From positions 4,613-14,014 of the forward strand of contig DCIJ01000110.1 of NCBI GenBank assembly GCA_002315945.1: a stretch of 9,402 nucleotides of DNA. The letters are read 5' to 3'. A program made the translations under genes and the position numbers. The DNA comes from Lachnospiraceae bacterium UBA1729 (lineage in GTDB: Bacteria > Bacillota > Clostridia > Lachnospirales > Lachnospiraceae). Shown piece after piece: positions 1 to 6,864 of this stretch. Under the pieces are notes generated by a model. That model was given only the letters and a program-made list of their open reading frames with translations, was not told the origin of the DNA and ran no database searches. Positions within the stretch are counted from its first letter, which is position 1. The number at the start of each line of letters is the position of its first letter.

Positions 1-45
1 CAGAAGCAGATTATGAGTGGAATGGTTGAAGGAGCTGTTAAGTAG
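1..45 (+). CDS. C-terminal end of a MalG-type sugar ABC transporter permease (partial)
   Basis: The first 14 codons read QKQIMSGMVEGAVK and end at a TAG at 43-45. This matches the usual tail of MalG-type (CUT1 inner subunit) permeases, which end in a pattern like QKY-(I/F)V-G---GAVKG. The second such permease in this window ends LQKYIVDGVVAGAVKG, a close parallel. Everything else of the gene lies left of the window. It would be a membrane subunit of a sugar importer. The GH13 gene begins 5 nt after its stop, so the two are likely cotranscribed and the imported sugar is probably the GH13 substrate (inference). The call rests on a short but characteristic tail. Confidence 0.72.
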   Translation, partial: QKQIMSGMVEGAVK

Positions 46-50
46 TAAAT

Positions 51-1889
51 ATGCCAGAAAAGAAGTACGTAAAAGAATTTGAAAACAGACTCGTAGCCAG
101 AATTGATGAGCTAAAGTGGCTGTATTATGAAATATATAATAGTGATGCGGATGCATTTAATTATCTGATAGACTCTTTGTATATGTATTATCAGTCAAGA
201 AACAAGGATTTAAAGGCACTGGACAGAAAAAGGGAGAAAAATCCAGACTGGTACAGTGGCAATGAAATCCTTGGAATGATGATGTATACAGATGCTTTTG
301 CCAAGACACTTACAGGTGTCTATGAAAAGCTAGATTACATTAAAGAGTGTGGAGTAAATTATCTACATCTGATGCCCCTTTTGGATAGTCCCAAGGGTAG
401 AGATGATGGTGGATATGCTATTGCTGATTTTAGAAAAGTAAAGCCCGAACTGGGCACAATGGATGATCTTGAAAAGCTTACAAGCAAGTGTCACAAGGAA
501 GGTATCAGCTGCTGTCTTGATTTCGTAATGAATCACACCAGCGAGGACCATGAATGGGCAAAAAAAGCAAGAGAAGGAGATTTGGAGGCAAGAAAGAGAT
601 ATTTCTTCTATGATAACTGGGATATTCCCAATAAATTTGAAGAGACAGTGCCTCAGGTATTTCCAACTACTGCTCCTGGCAATTTTACCTGGCTTGATGA
701 CTGCAAACAGATTGTAATGACATCCTTTTATCCTTACCAGTGGGATTTAAACTATGCTAACTGTGTAGTGTTTAATGACATGGTAGGAAATATGCTTTTC
801 CTTGCAAATAAAGGAATAGATATTATTCGCCTGGATGCAGTGCCATATATTTGGAAGGAATTAGGTACCAGCTGTAGAAATCTCAAACAGGTTCATACTC
901 TTGTAAGAATGATGCGTCTGGTTGCTGAGGTGGTCTGTCCTGGTGTGTTGCTTCTGGGAGAGGTTGTAATGGAACCTGCTAAGGTAGTTCCTTACTTTGG
1001 TTCTGTTGAGAAGCCGGAATGTCATATGCTGTACAACGTTACAACTATGGCCAGCACCTGGAATAGTGTAGCAACAAAGGATGTCAGACTTTTAAAGAGA
1101 CAGCTGGATCAGGTGTTTGCACTTCCTAAGGACTATGTATTTTTAAATTACCTAAGATGTCATGATGATATAGGCTGGGGACTTGATTATGATTGGCTCA
1201 AAAACTTTGGCATCAATGAAGTTCCTCACAAAAAATATCTAAATGATTATTTTACAGGTAAGTGGCCTGGCAGCTCGGCCAGAGGAGAATTATATAATGA
1301 TGATCCTACTCTTGGAGATGCCAGATTATGCGGAACCTGTGCATCCTTAAGTGGCCTTGAAGCCGGCGAATATGAGAACGACAAGGATAAAATTAAAAAA
1401 TCCATTGATTGTATTCTCATGCTTCACGCATATCTACTGTCTCAGAGTGGTATACCAATGCTTTACTCTGGGGATGAGGTAGGCCAGCTTAACGATTATA
1501 GTTATAAAGAAGATCCAAATAAATGTGCTGACAGCAGATATATTCATAGAGGAAGTTTCAAATGGGATTCTCTTAAAAAGAAGTCTTCAAAAACTATCTT
1601 TGATACTTTGAGAACCCTTGAAAAGATAAGAGAAAGTCATGAGATATTTAAGGGCTGTGTTTCATGTAGAACAATTGATACACAGAACAACGCTGTTTTA
1701 GGTTTTGTGAGGGAAACAGACAGCCTAAGGATGACGGTATTATTTAATTTCTCTCCGGATGAATCATATATATCTGATTCATGTCAGCAGTATGGAAAGA
1801 ATGCCAAAAATATGATTTCTGAAAAGAAAGCAGTTAAGACGAAATCCATGAAACCATATGAATATAAATGGATAATTGGTGAAATATAA
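51..1889 (+). CDS. GH13 amylosucrase / sucrose hydrolase-like enzyme
   Basis: A 612-residue cytoplasmic glycoside hydrolase family 13 enzyme with no signal peptide. It is close in size to Neisseria polysaccharea amylosucrase (about 636 residues). A helical N-terminal part (about 1-75) precedes the (beta/alpha)8 barrel (about 76-525) and a C-terminal beta domain. Compared from memory with amylosucrase, the active-site set is complete: D119 in DDGGY, H162 in NHTSEDH, R260 and nucleophile D262 in IIRLDAVPYIWK, acid/base E304 in GEVVMEP, H371 and D372 in CHDDIGW, and R496 in DSRYIHR. The D119/R496 pair corresponds to the salt bridge that closes the sucrose pocket. Expected chemistry is cleavage of sucrose with glucosyl transfer to water or to a growing alpha-1,4-glucan; the sequence alone cannot separate these. 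About 17 cysteines are present, including C370 beside the catalytic HDD where N. polysaccharea has Ser. An in-frame TAA at 39-41 leaves ATG 51 as the only ATG start. Its GGAG (31-34) lies 16 nt upstream, unusually far, so coupling to the upstream permease is likely. Another GH13 sucrose-type activity remains possible. Confidence 0.86.
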   Translation: MPEKKYVKEFENRLVARIDELKWLYYEIYNSDADAFNYLIDSLYMYYQSRNKDLKALDRKREKNPDWYSGNEILGMMMYTDAFAKTLTGVYEKLDYIKECGVNYLHLMPLLDSPKGRDDGGYAIADFRKVKPELGTMDDLEKLTSKCHKEGISCCLDFVMNHTSEDHEWAKKAREGDLEARKRYFFYDNWDIPNKFEETVPQVFPTTAPGNFTWLDDCKQIVMTSFYPYQWDLNYANCVVFNDMVGNMLFLANKGIDIIRLDAVPYIWKELGTSCRNLKQVHTLVRMMRLVAEVVCPGVLLLGEVVMEPAKVVPYFGSVEKPECHMLYNVTTMASTWNSVATKDVRLLKRQLDQVFALPKDYVFLNYLRCHDDIGWGLDYDWLKNFGINEVPHKKYLNDYFTGKWPGSSARGELYNDDPTLGDARLCGTCASLSGLEAGEYENDKDKIKKSIDCILMLHAYLLSQSGIPMLYSGDEVGQLNDYSYKEDPNKCADSRYIHRGSFKWDSLKKKSSKTIFDTLRTLEKIRESHEIFKGCVSCRTIDTQNNAVLGFVRETDSLRMTVLFNFSPDESYISDSCQQYGKNAKNMISEKKAVKTKSMKPYEYKWIIGEI

Positions 1890-1970
1890 ACTGATCGTAA
1901 TGGTTTGCTTTTGTTAGCAGCCTTATGATATATAGAATAAGTGCTCATACTTATTTTTGGCTTGTGAAAA

Positions 1971-2006
1971 CAAAAAGCTTCGATACATTTGTATCGAAGC
2001 TTTTTG
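1971..2006. terminator. Bidirectional rho-independent terminator between convergent genes
   Basis: A perfect 16-bp inverted repeat (arms 1971-1986 and 1991-2006) surrounds a 4-nt ATTT loop. The arm has an AAAAAGCTTCGATAC core, so each strand shows a GC-containing stem ending in a run of T. On the + strand it lies 82 nt past the GH13 stop. On the - strand it lies 14 nt past the GH31 stop and is followed by TTTTTGTTTTC. It can end transcription from both sides. Confidence 0.93.
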
Positions 2007-2019
2007 CGTATTTATCATA

Positions 2020-4380
2020 TTATAATTCAATTTCAATATGGGTTGAATCAACAGCAAGACTTACAGAACCATCTCTTGCACCGATTCTGGCACCCTTAGC
2101 ACCACTGATGGAAGAGATATTGATAAGTTCAATACAAGCTCCATTAAGGTTTTCAGAGAAGTCAATAGTAATGACTGAGCCCTTTCTACTAGCAGAGCAG
2201 CTAACCTTATTATTTCCCTTAACGTCGGTAACAAAGCACTCTGCGGTGGAACCATCCGCTAATGAATAAATTCTAAAAGTAGTATCCTGTCTGTAATCAT
2301 AATCAGGAACCTTTACCCCGGTGTGAACAGGAATAATGCTGTTGCTTCTTACAAACAATGGAAGACTGAAATAGTCGAAGCTATCAGTGTACCATTTGCC
2401 ACCCTGACGAGTTTCATTTGAAAGAATATGTGTCCAGGTACCTTCGGGCAGATAGTATTCAGCAGTACTGTCTTCATTAAAAATAGGAGCAACCAGAATA
2501 CTGTCACCGATCATATACTGCATATCAAGATACTTCATGCCGGATTCACCAAAGAACTCCAGCTCCATAGGACGCATTACTGGGATACCTGTCTCATGAG
2601 AGGTTACAGCCATTGAATAAATATATGGCATCCACTCACACTTCTTTTCAGTAAAGAAACGTACTACATCACAGGATTCTTCATCAAAATTCCATGGAAC
2701 ACGGTAACTGGTTGAGCCATGCAATCTTGAGTGTGTTGAAAGAAGACCGAACTGGCACCAGCGTTTGTAAATATCTGGAGGAGCTGTCTGTTCAAAACCT
2801 GAAATATCGTGACTCCAGAAACCGAAGCCGGTCATGGCAAAGCTTAGTCCTGCGCGCAGGGTTTCTGCCATGGAAGGGTATGAAGCTGAGCAATCTCCAC
2901 CCCAATGAACAGGGAACTGCTGGCAGCAGGCAGTTGCTGATCTGGCAAAAAGAATAGCTTCTCCTTCACCCTTCTTTTCCTTTAGGAAATCAAATACACA
3001 CTTATTATATAAGTAAGTATAGTAGTTGTGCATAAGTACAGGGTCAGCACCATTATGGTATTTAACATCGATAGGAATTCTCTCGCCAAAGTCGGTTTTA
3101 AAGCAATCAATGCCTGCATCTAACAGCTGCTGAAGTTTGCTTTGATACCATTTGCAGGCATCAGGATTTGTAAAGTCAACTACAGCCATACCTGGATTCC
3201 AGTGGTCTGTCTGTCGTACGCCTCTTCCATCAGCACGCATAACCAGATAACCCTTTTCCCAGGCTTCCCTAAAAGTATCATTACCCTGAGCTATGTAAGG
3301 ATTAATCCAGCAGCAGATTTTTAATCCCTTTTCTTCATGATATTTTTTTAACATCTCAGGGACATTAGAGAAGGTTTCACCATCCCATTCAAAATCACAC
3401 CAATGAAGAGCCTTCATCCAGTAGCAGTCAAAGTGGAAAACTCTGAGTGGAATATTTCTCTCAGCCATACCATCTATGAAAGAGCTGGTGGTTTTTTCAT
3501 CGTACACAGTAGTGAAGGAAGTTGATAACCAAAGTCCAAAGCTCCATGCTGGTGGAAGAGCAGGCTTACCTGTCAGAGTAGTATAGTTGCATAATACTTC
3601 TTTTAAATCCTGTCCATAGAAGAAATGATATCTTAGTTCTTCTCCAGGAACACTAAAACTAACATATTCAACCTTTTCGCTGGCTACTTCAAAGGAAACA
3701 GGTGAAGATGAGTCCACAAATACACCATATCCTTCACTGGTCATGTAGAAAGGTACATTTTTATATGCCACTTCTGAAGCGGTTCCACCATCTTCATTCC
3801 ACATATCTACAACCTGACCATTTTTTACAAAGGCAGTAAACTGCTCACCAAAACCATACACGGTTTCACCTGGTTTTAATGAAAGCTCGTTGACCATATA
3901 GGGCTCCCACAGGTCAACCATGTAACCTGCTTCAGCTCTCATTGTTGAGGGCTGCTTGTTCGCTCTGATATATCCAAGATTTCTAAATCCACAGGAAGTA
4001 AGAATTTTTCCGTTTGCTTCAAATGAGTATGCAGCAGTATCTCTATCTATACGTAAGGTTAATGCGCCACATGTAAGGGTAGCTTCCTTATCAGTAATTG
4101 AAGTAGAATATTCAACTTTTGTAATATTGAGTGGGAATCGGGGTTCCTTGTTGTCATATGCTTCATAATGATATGCGCGGACCTGAATATCATTTATTCC
4201 ACAGGCAGTAAATTCAACAGTAATAATGGGAACATCAAGGGCACCACCCCTGTTTAGTATGGGACGCTCAGGGCAAATTACTCTCAAACCCTGTGGGATA
4301 TCTTCGACCACAAAAGCCTGGGATGCAAAACTTGCCTGAACACTTTCTTTTCTAAGCCAATAGCCTTCAGTAAATTTCAT
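2020..4380 (-). CDS. yicI: GH31 alpha-xylosidase, YicI type
   Basis: A 786-residue cytoplasmic GH31 enzyme, near the 772 residues of E. coli YicI and collinear with it throughout. It removes non-reducing alpha-xylosyl units, as in isoprimeverose and xyloglucan fragments. An N-terminal beta-sandwich (about 1-270) carries GETVYGFGEQFTA (171-183). The catalytic barrel follows, with nucleophile D430 in CFKTDFGERIP and acid/base D496 in HWGGDC. Their 66-residue spacing equals that of YicI D416/D482. Specificity positions recalled from YicI are largely kept: F289, C319 (YicI C307), W358 and K428. YicI F308 is Tyr320 here. This favours xylosidase over alpha-glucosidase activity. C-terminal beta domains follow from about 600. 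AAGGAGA (4386-4392) lies 5 nt before ATG and fixes the start. The gene sits downstream of the ABC operon on the same strand, but a terminator intervenes and it has a likely promoter of its own. Its product probably trims sugars imported by that transporter (inference). Confidence 0.95.
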   Translation of the reverse strand: MKFTEGYWLRKESVQASFASQAFVVEDIPQGLRVICPERPILNRGGALDVPIITVEFTACGINDIQVRAYHYEAYDNKEPRFPLNITKVEYSTSITDKEATLTCGALTLRIDRDTAAYSFEANGKILTSCGFRNLGYIRANKQPSTMRAEAGYMVDLWEPYMVNELSLKPGETVYGFGEQFTAFVKNGQVVDMWNEDGGTASEVAYKNVPFYMTSEGYGVFVDSSSPVSFEVASEKVEYVSFSVPGEELRYHFFYGQDLKEVLCNYTTLTGKPALPPAWSFGLWLSTSFTTVYDEKTTSSFIDGMAERNIPLRVFHFDCYWMKALHWCDFEWDGETFSNVPEMLKKYHEEKGLKICCWINPYIAQGNDTFREAWEKGYLVMRADGRGVRQTDHWNPGMAVVDFTNPDACKWYQSKLQQLLDAGIDCFKTDFGERIPIDVKYHNGADPVLMHNYYTYLYNKCVFDFLKEKKGEGEAILFARSATACCQQFPVHWGGDCSASYPSMAETLRAGLSFAMTGFGFWSHDISGFEQTAPPDIYKRWCQFGLLSTHSRLHGSTSYRVPWNFDEESCDVVRFFTEKKCEWMPYIYSMAVTSHETGIPVMRPMELEFFGESGMKYLDMQYMIGDSILVAPIFNEDSTAEYYLPEGTWTHILSNETRQGGKWYTDSFDYFSLPLFVRSNSIIPVHTGVKVPDYDYRQDTTFRIYSLADGSTAECFVTDVKGNNKVSCSASRKGSVITIDFSENLNGACIELINISSISGAKGARIGARDGSVSLAVDSTHIEIEL

Positions 4381-4385
4381 AATTA

Positions 4386-4392
4386 TCTCCTT
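4386..4392 (-). promoter_or_regulatory. Ribosome binding site of the GH31 gene
   Basis: Read on the - strand, AAGGAGA stands 5 nt before the ATG at 4380. It is a near-perfect Shine-Dalgarno sequence and settles the start of the 786-residue protein. Confidence 0.88.
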
Positions 4393-4401
4393 AACAAAAG
4401 A

Positions 4402-4416
4402 AAAAATCGTTTTCGT
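4402..4416 (-). promoter_or_regulatory. Possible cre-like (CcpA) site in the GH31 leader
   Basis: On the - strand, ACGAAAACGATTTTT agrees with about three quarters of the fixed positions of the CcpA consensus WTGNAANCGNWWWCA, including the central AA-N-CG. It misses T at position 2 and CA at the end. It lies between the candidate -10 and the ribosome site, where a bound repressor would block transcription. Glucose repression of an alpha-xylosidase gene would make sense, but the match is imperfect and AT-rich DNA gives such matches by chance. Confidence 0.25.
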
Positions 4417-4427
4417 AATATAACAAA

Positions 4428-4456
4428 GATATATATTGTTTAACAGATAAATTCAA
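4428..4456 (-). promoter_or_regulatory. Candidate sigma-A promoter of the GH31 gene
   Basis: On the - strand a TTGAAT -35 (4456-4451) and a TATATC -10 (4433-4428) are separated by 17 nt. Transcription would start near 4421, giving a leader of about 40 nt with the strong ribosome site. It lies just downstream of the ABC operon terminator, as expected for an independent transcription unit. The surrounding DNA is very AT-rich, so the exact boxes are uncertain. Confidence 0.42.
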
Positions 4457-4482
4457 GCGGTTTCGTTAATTTCGTAGAATAA

Positions 4483-4509
4483 ATCTGCCGGGACATCGCC
4501 CCGGCAGAT
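4483..4509 (-). terminator. Rho-independent terminator of the ABC transporter operon
   Basis: A 10-bp GC-rich inverted repeat (4483-4492 ATCTGCCGGG, 4500-4509 CCCGGCAGAT) has a 7-nt loop. On the - strand it is followed by TTTATTCT, a moderate T tract. It lies 80 nt after the stop of the binding-protein gene and before the GH31 promoter region. The + strand side lacks a T run next to the stem, so it works for the - strand. Confidence 0.8.
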
Positions 4510-4588
4510 AGTAAACTTTTTCATTAGGACACAGGACCTGCATGTGCCACTATGGTATTAACAATTGTAAAAATAAGAAAAAGGATTA

Positions 4589-5947
4589 TTAGTTAGCACC
4601 TTCAATAGCTGCCCACTGCTCTGTTATAGCCTGAGCTGTTGCTTCTCTTGTAGCTGTTCCAGCAATGTAAGCCTGCATAAGCTCACCAAAGGTCTGATGG
4701 AAGCTGTCAGTACTGTAGCAGATATTTAAGTCGCCTGCACCATCTGTAGCTGAAAGAGCAGAACCCTGTTTGATTACTTCAAATTCGCTCTCAGAATCTG
4801 AAAGGATAGGAGGAACAACACCGGCTACATCATTAAACCATGCCTTACCATAATCTGATGTGTACCACCAGTTGATAAAGTCCATAGTAGCTTTAAGCTG
4901 TGCAGAGTCTTTATTTACACGAAGTGCCTGGTCTGAACCAGCGATAATTTTGGCATCTGCCGGGTTGTCACTTACAGGATATGCAGCAAAACCAAGTTTG
5001 AAATCAGGATTGATGCTCATAACATCACCCTCAATCCAAGCGCCCTGTCCAAGTGTCATAGCGCATTCACCATTAGCAAGAGCAGCTTCTTCGTTAGCAA
5101 GAGCAGTTTCAAGAGGCTTGTCATCGCCATACTTTACAGCCAGGTCAATGAAATCAAACCAGTTGTTCATAAGAATAGGATAATCAGCAACTGTCTTTTC
5201 TCCCTTTACGATAGAAGAAACTAATTCAGCAGATGTAATGCCAGCTTCTCTGGCTGCTGCATTTACAAAGGTCTGACCACAGTGCTTAAATACCCACCAC
5301 TCAGCAAAACCTGTTGTGAAAGGCTTGTAACCAGCTGCAGAAATCTTTTCGCAGGCAGTCTTCAATTCGTCCATTGTCTTAGGGAAAGAAGCAATGCCAA
5401 CTTCTTCAAAGATAGCTTTGTTGTATACAATACCAAAGTAGTTACCCTTGATTGCTATACCATAGAGTCCATCACCTGTTTCAGGGGATTTCATCATAGC
5501 TGCAACTGCGGGATCAATTGTAGATTCCAAAGCTTCACCAGTCATATCGTATGACCACTCTTTGTAAACATCAATTTCCTTTCCTGATGTGGAAGAGAAG
5601 ATATCAGGAACTTCACCAGAATTAAGCTTAGCCTTTAATAATGTTGGATAGTCATTCTGAGTTGTCTCATAGTTAATTGTTACATTGGGTGCAACTTCGC
5701 CATATGCATCAATAAGCTCATTAATAGCATCAGCATATTCAGGAGAAGAGATAAACATATAAATTTCAGCTTCTTCATCACTGGTTTCCTCTTCGGCAGC
5801 TGGAGCAGCTTCTTCCTTTGCAGGAGCAGCTTCCTCGCTGGCAGCAGCATCTGAGCTTTCAGCAGGGGCTGCACTCTGACCACATCCTACCAATAATGTG
5901 GCTACCATAGCTGTACTTAAAAGTACACTTAAAATTCGTTTCTTCAT
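4589..5947 (-). CDS. Sugar ABC transporter substrate-binding lipoprotein (family 1)
   Basis: The extracellular, membrane-anchored binding protein of a CUT1 sugar importer, 452 residues from the preferred start. MKKR followed by a hydrophobic stretch and the lipobox LLVGC gives a lipidated Cys22 (signal peptidase II). Residues 23-60 form an Ala/Glu/Ser-rich flexible tether. The mature domain (about 61-452) has family-1 marks: a helix after ISSPEYADAINELIDAYG, PDIFSSTSG (114-122) and YNKAIFEEVGI (175-185). An upstream in-frame ATG at 5965 would add six residues. The start at 5947 is preferred because AGGGAGG (5954-5960) stands 6 nt before it; the longer version has no such site and would put charged residues before the signal. 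The gene is last in the operon, after both permeases, with a structured 77-nt gap (to the 5947 start) before it. The ligand cannot be read from sequence; nearby GH31 suggests an oligosaccharide with alpha-xylosyl or related ends. Confidence 0.92.
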   Translation of the reverse strand: MKKRILSVLLSTAMVATLLVGCGQSAAPAESSDAAASEEAAPAKEEAAPAAEEETSDEEAEIYMFISSPEYADAINELIDAYGEVAPNVTINYETTQNDYPTLLKAKLNSGEVPDIFSSTSGKEIDVYKEWSYDMTGEALESTIDPAVAAMMKSPETGDGLYGIAIKGNYFGIVYNKAIFEEVGIASFPKTMDELKTACEKISAAGYKPFTTGFAEWWVFKHCGQTFVNAAAREAGITSAELVSSIVKGEKTVADYPILMNNWFDFIDLAVKYGDDKPLETALANEEAALANGECAMTLGQGAWIEGDVMSINPDFKLGFAAYPVSDNPADAKIIAGSDQALRVNKDSAQLKATMDFINWWYTSDYGKAWFNDVAGVVPPILSDSESEFEVIKQGSALSATDGAGDLNICYSTDSFHQTFGELMQAYIAGTATREATAQAITEQWAAIEGAN

Positions 5948-5953
5948 TTGAAA

Positions 5954-5960
5954 CCTCCCT
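5954..5960 (-). promoter_or_regulatory. Ribosome binding site choosing the binding-protein start
   Basis: AGGGAGG on the - strand lies 6 nt before the ATG at 5947. It overlaps the region that would be coding if translation began at 5965, which argues for the shorter protein. Confidence 0.85.
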
Positions 5961-5988
5961 TTCATTAAATAATTTAGATATTTTGGAC

Positions 5989-6017
5989 CCTATATCTCTT
6001 TTGTATGTTAAAAGCAA
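5989..6017 (-). promoter_or_regulatory. Possible internal promoter ahead of the binding-protein gene
   Basis: TTGCTT (6017-6012) and TATAGG (5994-5989) on the - strand are 17 nt apart, within the gap after the second permease. Extra transcription here would supply the excess binding protein that such importers need. The match is weak and the region also folds, so mRNA processing is an alternative. Confidence 0.2.
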
Positions 6018-6029
6018 AAGCTTTTTAAC
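6007..6029. other. Intercistronic hairpin between permease and binding-protein genes
   Basis: GTTAAAAGC (6007-6015) pairs with GCTTTTTAAC (6020-6029), with one unpaired T and an AAAA loop. The stem covers the stop codon of the MalG-type permease. No T tract follows on the - strand, so it is not an ordinary terminator. Such hairpins can set mRNA end points and so the relative amounts of operon proteins; that role is inferred. Confidence 0.5.
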
Positions 6030-6864
6030 CTTTTACGGCACCTGCAACAACACCGTCAACAATGTATTTTTGCAGGAAAATAAAAATAATAATTGAAGGA
6101 ACCACAGCTAAAACCATTGCGGTCATGGCATAGTGCCATTTTGTATTCATCTGCCCAATAAAAGTATATGCAGCCAAAACAAGGGTCTTTGTTTTGTTGC
6201 TGGAATTAACCATCAGCAGAGGAAGCAGGAAATCGTTCCATATCCACATTACATCCAGAACTATGACGGTAACGGTTACTGATTTTAGCAATGGGAAAAT
6301 AATACTAATAAAAGTCCTAAAGGTACTGGCGCCATCAATAATTGCACTTTCATCAATTTCTTTTGGAATAGTCTTCATAAAATTGAAGAAAATAAAAGTT
6401 GCCATTGGGATTCCAAAACCCCAGTACTGAACCCCCAGACCAAATCTGCTGCCAGAAAGGTGAATAACGTTCATGGCTTTTAATAAAGTAATCATGATAG
6501 TCTGGAAAGGAATTAGCATAGGCGTAATTACTATCAGATGGGCGATGGATGTAAAACGATTCTTTCTCCTGTCCATTATGTATGCAGCTATAGAAGAAAA
6601 GGCCACTATACCCACAATACCAGTACAGGTAATAATTACATTATTGGTAAAAAGCTTCACATATTTTATTTTTTTAATTACATAGGTGTAATTATCCCAG
6701 GCAAGAGTTGTAGGAAGAGCAATTGCATCGGAAACAATCTCGCCAAAGGGCTTAACCGAATTCATAAACATCAAATACACAGGATAGATATAGATGATGG
6801 ATATGAGTGTAACTGCCAGAATAAGAACCCATTTTCTAAGGGCGCGTTTTGTAGTTATTTTCAT
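6025..6864 (-). CDS. Sugar ABC transporter permease, MalG type
   Basis: A 279-residue inner-membrane subunit of a CUT1 importer. About six hydrophobic segments are visible (about 11-33, 73-95, 107-129, 148-163, 195-217, 246-265). The cytoplasmic EAA loop that docks on the ATPase starts at E169 (EIDESAIIDGAST) and ends with the IIFPLLK part near 194; the conserved Gly is G178. The tail GVVAGAVKG is typical of the MalG group. Its ATG overlaps the stop of the MalF-type gene (TAATG at 6866-6862), so translation is coupled. AAGGAGG at 6875-6881, 10 nt upstream, supports the start. It pairs with the upstream permease to form the channel. No ATPase gene is visible in the operon. Confidence 0.95.
   Translation of the reverse strand: MKITTKRALRKWVLILAVTLISIIYIYPVYLMFMNSVKPFGEIVSDAIALPTTLAWDNYTYVIKKIKYVKLFTNNVIITCTGIVGIVAFSSIAAYIMDRRKNRFTSIAHLIVITPMLIPFQTIMITLLKAMNVIHLSGSRFGLGVQYWGFGIPMATFIFFNFMKTIPKEIDESAIIDGASTFRTFISIIFPLLKSVTVTVIVLDVMWIWNDFLLPLLMVNSSNKTKTLVLAAYTFIGQMNTKWHYAMTAMVLAVVPSIIIFIFLQKYIVDGVVAGAVKG

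Noticed and set aside
2061..2255. A 64-codon - strand frame inside the GH31 gene
   Set aside because: It is an alternate frame of a well-conserved coding region and its composition follows the GH31 codons.
1925..2269. A 114-codon + strand frame opposite the end of the GH31 gene
   Set aside because: It runs through the terminator hairpin and antisense to conserved GH31 C-terminal sequence, with no ribosome site and no recognisable protein features.
4483..4509. The GC-rich hairpin as a riboswitch or attenuator for GH31
   Set aside because: It lies upstream of the candidate GH31 promoter and fits a simple terminator for the preceding operon better.
4561..4568. ACAATTGT palindrome after the binding-protein stop
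   Set aside because: It is only 8 bp in AT-rich DNA with no supporting partner site, so chance is the simplest explanation.
5680..5883. A 67-codon frame in the Ala/Glu-rich linker region of the binding protein
   Set aside because: Low-complexity GCA/GAA codons open alternate frames; there is no ribosome site.
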